This document shows, one piece after another, positions 21,291 through 32,564 of a stretch of DNA of 64,000 nucleotides. The notes beneath the pieces are model-generated. The model worked only from the letters and a program-made list of their open reading frames with translations, did not search any database and was not told where the DNA came from. Each line of letters starts with the position of its first letter. Within the stretch, counting starts at the first letter, position 1. The stretch spans positions 40,221,850-40,285,849 of the forward strand of contig CM046858.1 of the NCBI GenBank assembly GCA_025617745.1, in the 5' to 3' direction. The translations under genes and the position numbers were made by a program. The stretch comes from Heliocidaris erythrogramma (taxonomy: Eukaryota; Echinodermata; Echinoidea; Camarodonta; Echinometridae).

Positions 21291-21432
21291 TAGTGTGCGG
21301 TGGGCTTTATATGCTTCGTTCTATATAGGAGAGTTTCAAAGTTCATAGGTCAAAGTTTATTTTTCACATATGTCATTTACAATATTTTTTTTAACACTAC
21401 ATATGAAAATTATGAGGAGGAACATAACAAAT
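21291..21432 (+). repeat. segmental duplication copy B (with 18424-18566)
   Basis: Carries the same truncated element terminus (ATAGTGTGCGGTGGG) and flank as copy A. The element itself is missing here, so this copy is derived. Confidence 0.85.
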
Positions 21433-21722
21433 AACATCATTTTATTATCATTGATACAAATGTTATAATCATTATTATCATTAAATTTGTTACTGTTATA
21501 TTTATTATGATTAAATTTTATATTATTATTGATGTTATTGCTGTTATTATCATTATGAAAGAGAGTAACCAGGCATTATACAGTTTAGGAGGTATAACAA
21601 AAAGGTGAAGAGAATAAAATTATGACAATGAACGTAATTTGAAATAAATAACTATACCTAAAATCCCGTTCTATTCAAGGTACATAGTAATATATGACTT
21701 TGGTGATATGATTGTTTTTGTT
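21433..21722. other. AT-rich spacer
   Basis: ATT/TTA-rich sequence with no gene. Confidence 0.6.
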
Positions 21723-22231
21723 GTTCCATTTGCATATTTACTACTAAAACTACTACTACTGCTGCTGCTATACTACTGCTACTACTAGTTTTGTACTACT
21801 ACTATTATACTACTACTACTACTATACTACTACTACTACTACTGCTACTACTACTATACTACTACTACTACTTCTACTACTACTACTACTATACTACTAC
21901 TATACTACAACTAATACTACTATACTACTACTACTACTACTATACTACCACTTCTACTACTATACTACTACTACTATACTACTACTACTATAATACTACT
22001 ACTACTCCTACTTCTACTATGCTACTACTATACTACTACTAATACTACTACTACTACTGCTACTACTACTTTACTACTACTACTACTTTTGTACTACTAC
22101 TATACTACTACTATACTACTACTACTACTACTATACTACTACTACTATAATACTACTACTACTCCTACTTGTACTATACTACTACTATACTACTACTAAT
22201 ACTACTACTATACTACTACTACTATACTATT

Positions 22232-22265
<34 letters not shown>

Positions 22266-22280
22266 TACTAGAGGTGTAGT
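21723..22280 (+). repeat. (CTA)n-type array 3 with duplicated leader
   Basis: Begins GTTCCATTTGCATATTTACT and ACTAGTTTTGTACTACTACT, identical to a leader inside array 2 (from about 20760). Array 3 therefore arose by duplication with array 2, not by independent expansion. Confidence 0.9.
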
Positions 22281-22290
22281 AGAGGTGTAG

Positions 22291-22585
22291 AGGTGTCTTG
22301 GTCTAGTGGATACGTCACCGGACTGTGGCTCACATGGTTCGCGGTTCGAATCCCGCCACGGCGCTAATGTCCTTTGGCAATACATTCATCTACATTTGCC
22401 ACTCTCAACCCAGGTGAAGTAAATGGGTACCCGGTATGAAGAAATTCCTTGAATGCTTTAGCGCCTATTATAGCAGCTCGGCTAAAGCCGGGGTAATAAT
22501 GTGATACTTTGTATTAAGCGCAGTAGAGTATATTCATATAGTAGCTGCGCTATATAAATGGACATATTATTATTATTACTATACT
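22291..22585 (+). mobile_element. tRNA-derived SINE, copy 1
   Basis: A-box-like TGGTCTAGTGGATACGTC and B-box GGTTCGAATCC form a tRNA-like head of about 75 bp. The body has CTTTGGCAATACATTCATCT, ACCCAGGTGAAGTAAATGGG and GCTCGGCTAAAGCCGGGGTA, and the tail is (ATT)n. Promoter boxes are intact. Preceded by repeated GAGGTGTAG. Confidence 0.85.
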
Positions 22586-22627
22586 ACTATAATACTACTA
22601 CTACTCCTACTTCTACTATACTACTAT

Positions 22628-22905
22628 AATGAACAAAAGTTACATATAATGACGATCAATACGATGGTTTCTCTCCATATCTCTCGATTTTTAAATGTAC
22701 TTTTATGCATTTTTAAATTTTTATCTTCTATATTAATTTATGACACATTTTATCATGGACATTATTGTTGTGGTTATCTATTTATGTTGTTTATATATTT
22801 GCAATATTCTTGTATCTTTTTAAAAATGTAAATTGTGTGCAATTCAGCCATTGGCTGCAAGATACAATTTGAAATAAACCATGAATAATAATAATAATAA
22901 TAATA
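22628..22905 (+). mobile_element. 3' fragment of a non-LTR retrotransposon
   Basis: AT-rich 3'-UTR-like sequence ending GCAATTCAGCCATTGGCTGC...TTTGAAATAAACCATG and then (AAT)n. The hairpin-plus-short-repeat end is typical of CR1/L2-like elements; the coding part is absent. Confidence 0.5.
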
Positions 22906-23323
22906 ATAATACTAATACGACTATACTACTACTACTGCTACTACTACTATACTACTACTACCACTATACTACTACTACTATACTACTAAAACTACTACTA
23001 CTGCTGCTGGTGCTATACTACTGCTACTACTAGTTTTGTACTACTACTACTATACTACTACTATACTACAACTAATACTACTATACTACTACTACTACTA
23101 TACTACTACTACTACTACTGTTGCTGCTGCTATACTACTACTACTATACTACTACTACTACTACTACTATACTACTACTACTATAATACTACTACTACTC
23201 CTACTTCTACTATACTACTACTATGCTACTACTAATACTACTACTATACTACTACTACTACTACTATTCTACTACTACTACTACTACTACTTCTGCTACT
23301 AGAGGTGTAGTAGTAGAGGTGTA
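22905..23323 (+). repeat. (CTA)n-type array 4
   Basis: Again contains ACTAGTTTTGTACTACTACT and ends in GAGGTGTAG units before a SINE, as array 3 does. This marks a duplication of array plus SINE of about 1.03 kb. Confidence 0.9.
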
Positions 23324-23616
23324 GAGGTGTCGTGGTCTAGTGGATACATCATCGGACTGTGGCTCACATGGTTCGCGGTTCGAATCCCGCCACGGCGCTA
23401 ATGTCCGTTGGCAAGACATTCATCTACATTTGCCACTCTCAACCCAGGTGAAGTAAATGGGTACCCGGTAGGAAGAAATTCCTTGAATGCTTTAGCGCCT
23501 ATTATGGCAGCTCGGCTAAAGCCGGGGTAATAATGTGATACTTTGTATTAAGCGCAGTAGAGTATATTCATATAGTAGCTGTGCTATATAAATGGACATA
23601 TTATTATTATTATTAC
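23324..23616 (+). mobile_element. tRNA-derived SINE, copy 2
   Basis: Near-identical to 22291-22585, including the GAGGTGTAG lead-in, so most likely a segmental duplicate, not a separate insertion. A-box TGGTCTAGTGGATACATC, B-box GGTTCGAATCC, tail (ATT)n. Confidence 0.85.
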
Positions 23617-23666
23617 TATACTACTACTACTACTACTATACTACTAGTACTATACTTCTACTGCTA

Positions 23667-24874
23667 CCGTGTGGCTCAAAAAAAACGTAACACTTTTGAA
23701 ATGGTTGCCAAATTAGCCATATATATTTTTATGGGACAATGTTGATATGTATGGAAAGCTAAAGGACCCACCTTTTATATGATATGAAAAAAATGACAAA
23801 AATTTCATGCATCGATGAGCAGTGCTCACTTACGTTAGAGGTATGAAAATTGGCCTGCGCAGGATTTTTCCTTCCAATTTTGGACAGGGAAGTTATTTGT
23901 AGCTTACAAAATAAGGGCGATATGAGATATTCATGATCAATTATGACAACTTTTTGTTTCTAAATATCTTTTTTTGATTATTTGGTGGTACACGTTACAG
24001 GTGTGAGATTGCATACCATTTTCCATGAATGGATGGATTAAGAGTCAAAAAGATATTTTGAATACCATACCTTTCTCTCCATCATTTACCAATCCCCAAA
24101 CAAATACCGGTAAAGAGGTGAAAAACATGGCATTACACATTACAGGTTTAAGAGTTAAATAATTGCATTAAGTTGTTACACAGCCTTCAAATGGTACATC
24201 TTATCCCATTGTCAGTATGGAGCGACCCCAAAACCATAGCCACGTGGACTATGAACTGATTACATTTGTCAGATCTTTTCATTTTAAGATGAACGTAGCA
24301 AAAGAGAACGAAATTTAAAAAAAATGAAAATCTTAAAAAAAAAAAAACGTTTTAACTTATTTTTTGGCTGTTTGCTGTGTGTGGGTGTGCTTCTGTGTGT
24401 TTGAGGGGGGGGGGGGTTACTGGTTATGATGGGGCTGGAGAGGGACGATAGGGGTGCATGTTTTCTTGGACCTGATTCCATCCAATGCCGGTAAATCGAT
24501 TTCTTCGTTCCCTCGCTTCCCCTGTACCGGTATTTACCTTAATGTTCGTTCATGCATAAATTTCTTATTCAATAATCAAAAACAGATATTAAGAAACAAA
24601 AAGTTGTCATAATTGATCATGAATATCTCATATCATCCTTATTTTGTAAGCTACAAATAACTTAATTGGAAGGAAAAATCCTGCACAGGCCAATTTTCAT
24701 ACCTCTAGCGTAAGTGAGCACTGCTCATCGATGCATGAAATTTTTGTCATTTTTGTCATATCATATGAAAGGTGGGTCCTTTAGCTTTCCATACATATCA
24801 ACATTTTACCATAAAAATATATATGCCTAATTTGGCAACCATTTCAAAAGTGTTACGTTTTTTGAGCCACACGG
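23667..24874. mobile_element. fold-back DNA transposon with ~300 bp inverted ends
   Basis: The left arm (23667 to about 23980) and right arm (about 24570 to 24874) are inverse copies differing by scattered substitutions and small indels. Both start CCGTGTGGCTCAAAAAA. TA flanks each side (23665-23666, 24875-24876), as expected for a Tc1/mariner-type target. The ~590 bp centre has no transposase frame. It is inserted into the CTA array. Confidence 0.88.
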
Positions 24875-24948
24875 TATAATACTACTACTATTCCTACTTC
24901 TACTTTTGCCAAACGGTATAATACTACTACTATTCCTACTTCTACTTC
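24871..24948 (+). repeat. 42 bp tandem duplication at the transposon edge
   Basis: ACGGTATAATACTACTACTA...CTACTTCTACTT occurs at 24871 and again from 24913, so the last bases of the fold-back element are duplicated with the adjoining array. The duplication post-dates the insertion. Confidence 0.8.
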
Positions 24949-27349
24949 TGACAAAATGGAATTTTAATAACCACGACAATGTTAATCAAACTTATGACAC
25001 TTTTATTAGGATATTTCTAAAAGTATACAATGAGTGTTTCCCATTACATCTGCTCGAAAGAAAGTCCATATTAAAAAGCAATGGATCACCAGAGATTTAC
25101 TTAAACTGTGTCATAAAAGATCATTGCTATATAAAAAATACCTTAAAAACCTTTTAAGGTATTAAAAAAACCAGATTCTCGCAAAAAAAAATTTTGTAAC
25201 TTCAAAACTACGACAAGCTAAGAGAGAGTATTATTACCACAAGTTCAATGATGTTAAACATAATTCAAAATCCACCTGGAATTTGATGAATATGATTTTA
25301 AAAAAGAATAAAAAAACAAAAACTATTGATACTTTATGTGTTGATAATAATACTCTTTCTAATGCTCTTGATATTACAAATGCTTTTAATTACTTCTTTG
25401 CAAGTGTTAGTGAAAATCTACTGCAAAACAATTGGCTGATTCGAATGTTCCTATTGTTCATAATAATGCTTTTTATTCATATTTGAAAACTCCTAATAAT
25501 CATACAGCCTTTTTTAAACCTGTCAGTGCTTCTGAAATAATTAAAGTGGTACGTGATATGAAAAATGAAACAAGTGCAGGTATCGACTCAATTAATATAA
25601 AAGTTATAAAACATGTTATCTTTTTAATCAGTGAACCTTTATGTATTATACTTAATCAAAGTCTTTCTCATGGAACTGTACCAAATGACATGAAGGTCGC
25701 AAGAATAACTCCAATTCACAAGAAAGGAAGAACTGATGATGTCAACAACTATCGACCTGTATCAGTTTTAAATATTTTCTCAAAATTTTTGGAAAGGTGC
25801 ATGTATACACGACTGTTAGAGTTTGTTAATAAGCATGATATATTGTATAGAAACCAGTTTGGATTCAGAAAGGGGCACTCCACATCTACAGCAATATTAG
25901 AATTAATTCACAAAATCAATCAAGCAATTGACAAAGGTGAATTTACAATAGCAGTTTTTATTGATTTGTCAAAGGCCTTCGATGTAATAGATCATTCGAT
26001 ACTACTAAAAAAATTAGATTATTATGGAGTGCGAGGTATACCGTTAAAGTGGTTTGATAGCTATTTACGATCAAGGCAACAACTTACTGTAATTAACAAT
26101 ATCAAATCTAAATATAAGATAGTCAGATATGGAGTGCCCCAGGGATCTATTTTAGGACCGCTTTTATTCCTTATCTATATAAATGATATCATATTTTGTA
26201 CTCAGTCAGTAGATTTAATTTTATTTGCAGATGATACCAGTATTTTTTCGTCAGGTAGAAACCTAAACTTACTCTATGAATTGGTCAACACACAGTTAGA
26301 CAATATAAGCCAATGGATGAATGCGAACAAGTTGATTTTGAATACTGGAAAAACAAATTACATGATTTTTGGAACTCGGAACACTGGAAATTTGGATTTT
26401 AAATTACGTTATCGAAGTGAAGAGATCACTAAGGTTCAAAATATCAAATTTTTAGGTATCTACCTAGACGAAAAACTCTCCTGGAATTATCATGTAAATG
26501 ATCTTTGTACTAAATTTTCAAAACAGATTGGAATACTGTATCGGTTGCAGTTTTTACCACAGAAAATTTTAAAGCTGTTGTATTATTCTCTTGTATACTC
26601 ACATTTAAATTACTGTAATATGATTTGGGGGTTTACATCAAAGTCCAATCTGACGAGAATTCCTAAGTTACAGAAACGGGTAATACGTATTATAACTCAC
26701 TCAAATTGTCTATCTCACAGCGACCCTCTTTTCAAACAAACTCAAATTTTGCCCATCCATGATGTGATTCTATTAAATGTTGCTTCTTTAATGTTCATGT
26801 TTTCAAAGGGTATTACCTTACCAGGTTCATTTAAAGATTATTTTATTACGAATTTTAAAATCCATGATTATAGCACAAGACAAGCAGCTGACTTTCATTT
26901 GCCCTTGAATCGCATTTCAACTACAAGAAACTCAATATTTTTCCATGGTCCCGTTATTTGGAATAATTTACCAGAAACCATAAAACAGTGCAATACATTA
27001 AAACGTTTTAAATATATGTATAAGTGTTATTTAAGTGGAACTCAGTGATATTCATTGAGTCATGTGTAGCACACAAAACATTTAAGCTATCATTATCCTC
27101 CTCTTCTCCCTATATCTTTCTTCTGTCTGTCCCTTTTTAGTAAATAATTAATTTAATATGTGTTTTTTTATCTTAATAAGCTTGTATCTTGATTTTGCTG
27201 TATATTAAATGGGGATCATTTTTATCAAGCCTTTTGGCTTTCATGATTCCCCACTTTCTTTTTTTATAGTTAATGGAAATGATTGTAACGTATTTGTGAT
27301 GTTTTTAAAAAGAGAGTGAAAATAAATGAATTGAATGAATTGAATTGAA
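24949..27349 (+). mobile_element. 5'-truncated CR1/L2-like non-LTR retrotransposon
   Basis: The element has degraded coding sequence from about 24955 (frames broken near 25155 and 25425), a long reverse transcriptase frame and a 3' UTR with an AAGCCTTTTGGCTTTCATGA hairpin. The tail is AAATAAATGAATTGAATGAA then GAATT repeats, leading into the CTA array. The endonuclease region is missing, as usual after incomplete reverse transcription. Clade placement (CR1, L2, Crack or Daphne-like) is inference. Confidence 0.85.
25432..27048 (+). CDS. non-LTR retrotransposon reverse transcriptase (partial ORF2)
   Basis: 538 uninterrupted codons. Reverse transcriptase motifs appear in order: ITPIHKKG (92-99), NNYRPVSVLNIFSKFLE (105-121), NQFGFRKGHSTS (141-152), catalytic FIDLSKAFD (D178), GVPQGSILGPLLFL (234-247) and FADD (265-268, catalytic D267 and D268). 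These are followed by a KFLGIYLDEKLSW thumb motif (339-351) and a C-terminal domain ending GPVIWNNLP. No RNase H or endonuclease is present. The first methionine is not a genuine start: homologous sequence continues upstream in other frames, so this is the intact remainder of a longer ORF2. All catalytic residues are present, but the element lacks its 5' part and cannot be autonomous. Confidence 0.9.
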   Translation: MADSNVPIVHNNAFYSYLKTPNNHTAFFKPVSASEIIKVVRDMKNETSAGIDSINIKVIKHVIFLISEPLCIILNQSLSHGTVPNDMKVARITPIHKKGRTDDVNNYRPVSVLNIFSKFLERCMYTRLLEFVNKHDILYRNQFGFRKGHSTSTAILELIHKINQAIDKGEFTIAVFIDLSKAFDVIDHSILLKKLDYYGVRGIPLKWFDSYLRSRQQLTVINNIKSKYKIVRYGVPQGSILGPLLFLIYINDIIFCTQSVDLILFADDTSIFSSGRNLNLLYELVNTQLDNISQWMNANKLILNTGKTNYMIFGTRNTGNLDFKLRYRSEEITKVQNIKFLGIYLDEKLSWNYHVNDLCTKFSKQIGILYRLQFLPQKILKLLYYSLVYSHLNYCNMIWGFTSKSNLTRIPKLQKRVIRIITHSNCLSHSDPLFKQTQILPIHDVILLNVASLMFMFSKGITLPGSFKDYFITNFKIHDYSTRQAADFHLPLNRISTTRNSIFFHGPVIWNNLPETIKQCNTLKRFKYMYKCYLSGTQ

Positions 27350-27866
27350 TTACTATACTACTACTATACTAATACTAATACTACTACTGCAACTACTACT
27401 ATACTACTACTACTGCTTTTGTACTACTACTACTACTATACTACTACTACTACTACAACTACTATACTACTGCTACTACTACTATACTACTTCTATTACT
27501 ACTATAATACTACTACTATACTACTACTACTACTACTACTATACTACTACTACTATACTACTACTACTATACTACTACTACAATTCCTACTTCTACTATA
27601 CTACTACTATACTACTACAAATACTACTACTGCTACTACTACTATACTACTACTACTACTTTTGTCCTACTACTACTATTACTACTATACTACTACTACT
27701 ACTACTACTATACTACTACTACAACTACTATACTACTTCTACTACTACTATACTACTGCTACTACTACTATACTACTACTACTACTACTACTAATCCTAC
27801 TACTACTATACTACTACTAATACTACTATACTACCACTACTATAACTACTTCTACTGTTGCTGCTA

Positions 27867-27900
<34 letters not shown>

Positions 27901-28628
27901 GCTGTTGCTATACTAGTACTATGCTACTACTACTACTGCTATTATACTACTACTGCTGCTGCTGCTATATTACTACTACTACTACTACTTTTGTACTACT
28001 ACTACTATACTACTACTACTACTACTATACTACTACTACTACTACTATACTACTACTATAATACTACTACTGCTACTACTACTATTCTACTACTATTACT
28101 ATACTACTTCTTCTACTACTACTATACTACTACTTATACTACTATACTACTACTACTACTACTATACTACTACAACTACTATACTACTACTACTATAATA
28201 CTACTACACTACTACTACTACTACTACTATACTACTAATATAATACTACTACTCCTACTTCTACTATACTACTATACTACTACTATACTACTACTGCTAC
28301 TACTACTATACTACTACTACCACTATACTACTACTACTATACTACTAAAACTACTACTACTGCTGATGCTGCTATACTACTGCTACTACTACTTTTGTAC
28401 TACTACTACTACTACTATACTACTACTACTACTACTACTACTATACTACTACTACTACTACTGCTACTACTACTATACTACTACTACTACTATACTACTA
28501 CTACTTCTACTACTACTATACTACTACTATACTACTACTAATACTACTATACTTCTACTACTACTACTACTACTATACTACTACAACTGCTACTACTACT
28601 GCTGCTGCTGCTATACTACTACTATTGT
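27350..28628 (+). repeat. (CTA)n-type array 5
   Basis: Imperfect CTA repeats with recurring spacers TTTTGTACTACTAC, ATTCCTACTTCTACT and CTGCTGCTGCTATACT. The long Tyr/Thr/Leu frames reflect that no CTA/TAC/ACT phase makes a plus-strand stop; they are not genes. Confidence 0.95.
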
Positions 28629-28630
28629 AG

Positions 28631-29238
28631 AGGTGTCGTGGTCTAGTGGATACGTCACCGGACTGTGGATCTCATGGTTTGCGGATCGAGTCCCGCCACG
28701 GTACTAATGTCCTTTGGCAAGACATTAATCTACATTTGTCACTCTCTACCCAGGTGTAGTAAATGGGTACCCGGTAGGAATTTATTCCTTGAAATGCTGT
28801 GAGCACCGAATTCGGTAGCCTAGCTACAGCCGGGTAATAATACTTCGGCGCTTAGAAACATTTGGATTAACCCATATCTGCCGATCTACGGGATATCCCG
28901 TAGACGCTCCGAACGTTGCAATCGACGAACTACGGGAAAATCCGTAGTTGAGATCTGCTGCTAAATAACTCATATCTGATTTATGTCGATTGGTATATTT
29001 TTCCGATTGGTCTAAATGCATGTATTTTTATATCAAATTAAAGGCAATTTCATGCTCTTTATTTTGGTACATAATTTGTCAACCTTCTGTTCTTCTTTGT
29101 GTCTTTGAGAGGGATGTGAAGTGAAAAATGTTTTGAGTGTGAATATGTGTGTGTGAAGTGGCTAGGTATAATGGGACTGTGCATAAGATAATGTGTTAGG
29201 CGGATATGGGTTAAGCGCATTATAAATGCAATGTATTA
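28631..29238 (+). mobile_element. tRNA-derived SINE copy 3, split by a TTAA-flanked MITE
   Basis: The head has TGGTCTAGTGGATACGTC and a mutated B-box GGATCGAGTCC. The body reaches GCTTAGAAACATTTGGA at 28866 and resumes at 29215 with GCGCATTATAAATGCAATG and (ATT)n. The 340 bp between is a separate insertion. Confidence 0.8.
28871..29210. mobile_element. piggyBac-like MITE, TTAA target duplication
   Basis: TTAA (28867-28870) is followed by CCCATATCTGCC; GGCGGATATGGG precedes TTAA (29211-29214). Near the left end are two small palindromes, CTACGGGATATCCCGTAG (28886-28903) and ACTACGG...CCGTAGT. Non-coding. Confidence 0.85.
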
Positions 29239-29239
29239 T

Positions 29240-31882
29240 TATTATTATTATTACTATAATACTACTACTACTATACTACTACTACTATTATACTACTACT
29301 ACTCCCATTTCTACTATACTACTACTACTATACTACTACTACTTCTACTACTACTATACTACTACTATACTACTGCTAATACTACTATACTACTACTACT
29401 CCTTCTACAACTTCTACCACTAGTACTTCTACTACCACTAGTACTACTACTATACTACTACAACTACTACTGCTGCTGCTGCTATATTACTACTACTACT
29501 ACTACTTTTGTACTACTACTACTACTATACTACTACTACAACTACTATACTACTACTATAATACTACTACTGCTACTACTACTATTCTACTACTACTACT
29601 ACTACTGCTAGTACTATACTACTACTACTACTACTACTATACTACTACTACTTCTACTACTACTATACTGCTGCTAATACTACTATACTACTACTACTAT
29701 ACTACTACAACTACTACTGCTGCTGCTGCTATACTACTACAACTATACTACTACTACTACTACTACTATACTACTACTACTATACTACTACTACTATTCC
29801 TACTTCTACTAACTACTACTATACTACTACTAATACTACTACTGCTACTACTACTATACTACTACTACTACTACTTTTGTACTACTACTACAACTACTAT
29901 ACTACTACTACTACTACTACTATAATACTACTACTACTCCTACTTGTACTATACTACTACTATACTACTACTAATACTACTACTATACTACTACTACTAT
30001 ACTACTACTACTACTACTATACTACTACTAATTCTGCTGCTGCTACTACTACTGCTGTTGCTATACTAGTACTATAGTACTACTACTGCTATTCTACTGC
30101 TTTACTACTACTTCTATACTACTACTACTATAATACTACTTCTATTCCTACTTGTACTATACTACCACTATACTACTACTAATACTACTACTGCTACCAC
30201 TACTATACTACTACTACTACTACTTTTGTACTACTAATACAACTACTATAATACTACTACTACTATACTACTACTACTACTACTATTATACTACTACTAC
30301 TACTATACTACTACTACTATAATACTACTACTACTCCCATTTCTACTATACTACTACTATACTACTACTAATACTACTACTACTAATACTAATACTATAC
30401 TACTACTACTACTTTTGTACTACTACTACTATACTACTACTACTACTACTATACTACTACTACTACTACTATACTACTACTACTACTATACTACTACTAC
30501 TATAATACTACTACTACTACTCCTACTTCTACTATACTACTACTATACTACTACTATAACTATTAATAATATACTACTAATACTACTATACTACTACTAC
30601 TACTACTACTGCTACTACTATACTACTACTACTACTACTATACTACTACTACTACTACTACTACTATACTACTACAACTACTACTGCTGCTGCTGCTATA
30701 CTACTACAACTATACTACTACTACTACTACACTACTACTACTATACTACTACTATACTACTACTAATACTACTACTGCTACTACTACTATACTACTACTA
30801 CTTTTGTACTACTACTACAACTACTATACTACTACTACTACTACTATAATACTACTACTACTCCTACTTGTACTATACTACTACTATACTATTACTTATA
30901 CTACTACTATACTACTACTGCTACTACTGCTGCTACTACTACTATACTACTACTACTATACTACTACTTCTACTATACTACTACAACTACTACTAATTCT
31001 GCTGCTGCTACTACTACTACTGCTGTTGCTATACTAGTACTATAGTACTACTACTTCTATTCTACTGCTATACTACTACTTCTATACTACTACTACTATA
31101 ATACTACTACTATTCCTACTTGTACTATACTACCACTATACTACTACTAATACTACTACTATACTACTACTACTATACTATTCTACTACTACTACTACTT
31201 TTGTACTACTAATACAACTACTATAATACTACTACTACTATACTACTACTACCACTACTATTTTACTACTACTACTACTACTATACTACTACTATAATAC
31301 TACTACTACTCCCATTTCTACTATACTACTACTAATACTACTACTACTGCTACTAATACTATACTACTACTACTACTTTTGTACTACTACTACTATACTA
31401 CTACTACTACTACTACTATACTACTACTACTACTATACTACTACTACTACTACTACTACTATACTACTACTACTACTATACTACTACTACTATAATACTA
31501 CTACTACTCCTACTTCTACTATACTACTACTATACTACTACTGTACTACTTCTACTACTATTACCACTATACTACTACTACTACTATACTACTACTACTA
31601 CTACTGCTACTACTATACTACTACTACTACTATACTACTACTACTTCTACTACTACTATACTACTACTATACTACTGCTAATACTACTATACTACTACTA
31701 CTACTACTACTACTACTATACTACTACAACTACTACTGCTGCTGCTGCTATACTACTACAACTATACTACTACTACTACTACTACTACTACTATACTACT
31801 ACTACTATACTACTACTACTATTCCTATTTCTACTATACTACTACTATACTACTACTAATACTACTACTGCTACTACTACTA

Positions 31883-31917
<35 letters not shown>

Positions 31918-32520
31918 TTGTACTACTACTACAACTACTATACTACTACTACTACTACTATAATACTACTACTACTCCTACTTGTACTATACTACTACTA
32001 TACTACTACTAATACTACTACTATACTACTACTGCTACTACTGCTGCTACTACTACTATACTACTACTACTATACTACTACTACTACTATACTACTTCAA
32101 CTACTACTAATTCTGCTGCTGCTACTACTACTGCTGCTGTTGCTATACTAGTACTATAGTACTACTACTGCTATTTTACTGCTATACTACTACTTCTATA
32201 CTACTACTACTATAATACTACTACTATTCCTACTTGTACTATACTACCACTATACTACTACTAATACTACTACTGCTACTACTACTATACTACTACTACT
32301 GCTACTTTTGTACTACTAATACAACTACTATACTACTACTACTACTATAATACTACTACTACTCCTACTTCTACTTTACTACTACTATACTACTACTAAT
32401 ACTACTACTATACTACTACTCCTACTATACTACTACTACTACTTCTACCACTAGTACTACTAGTACTACTACTACTTCTACTACCACTAGTACTACTACT
32501 ACTACTACTGCTGCTGCTGC
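29240..32520 (+). repeat. (CTA)n-type array 6 with higher-order repeats
   Basis: 3.3 kb of imperfect CTA repeats. A composite block beginning TTTTGTACTACTACTACAAC and continuing through CTACTCCTACTTGTACTATA and AATTCTGCTGCTGCTAC to CTAGTACTATAGTACTAC starts near 29876, 30803 and 31916. This shows units of roughly 0.93 and 1.11 kb above the trinucleotide level. Confidence 0.92.
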
Positions 32521-32564
32521 TACCCTGCTGCTTAGTGTCTCTTCTTATCAACTGACAACGAAAC

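Noticed and set aside
22291..22365. Possible functional tRNA gene
   Set aside because: A and B boxes are present, but the sequence continues into a SINE body and recurs in the same form elsewhere; no complete cloverleaf was confirmed.
27345..32151. Long open frames rich in Tyr, Thr and Leu across the CTA arrays (up to 238 codons)
   Set aside because: CTA, TAC and ACT phases contain no stop on the plus strand, so long frames are guaranteed. Composition is only repeat-encoded and there are no gene signals.
29240..32520. CRISPR-like regular repeat
   Set aside because: Repeats are contiguous trinucleotides without unique spacers, in a eukaryotic genome.
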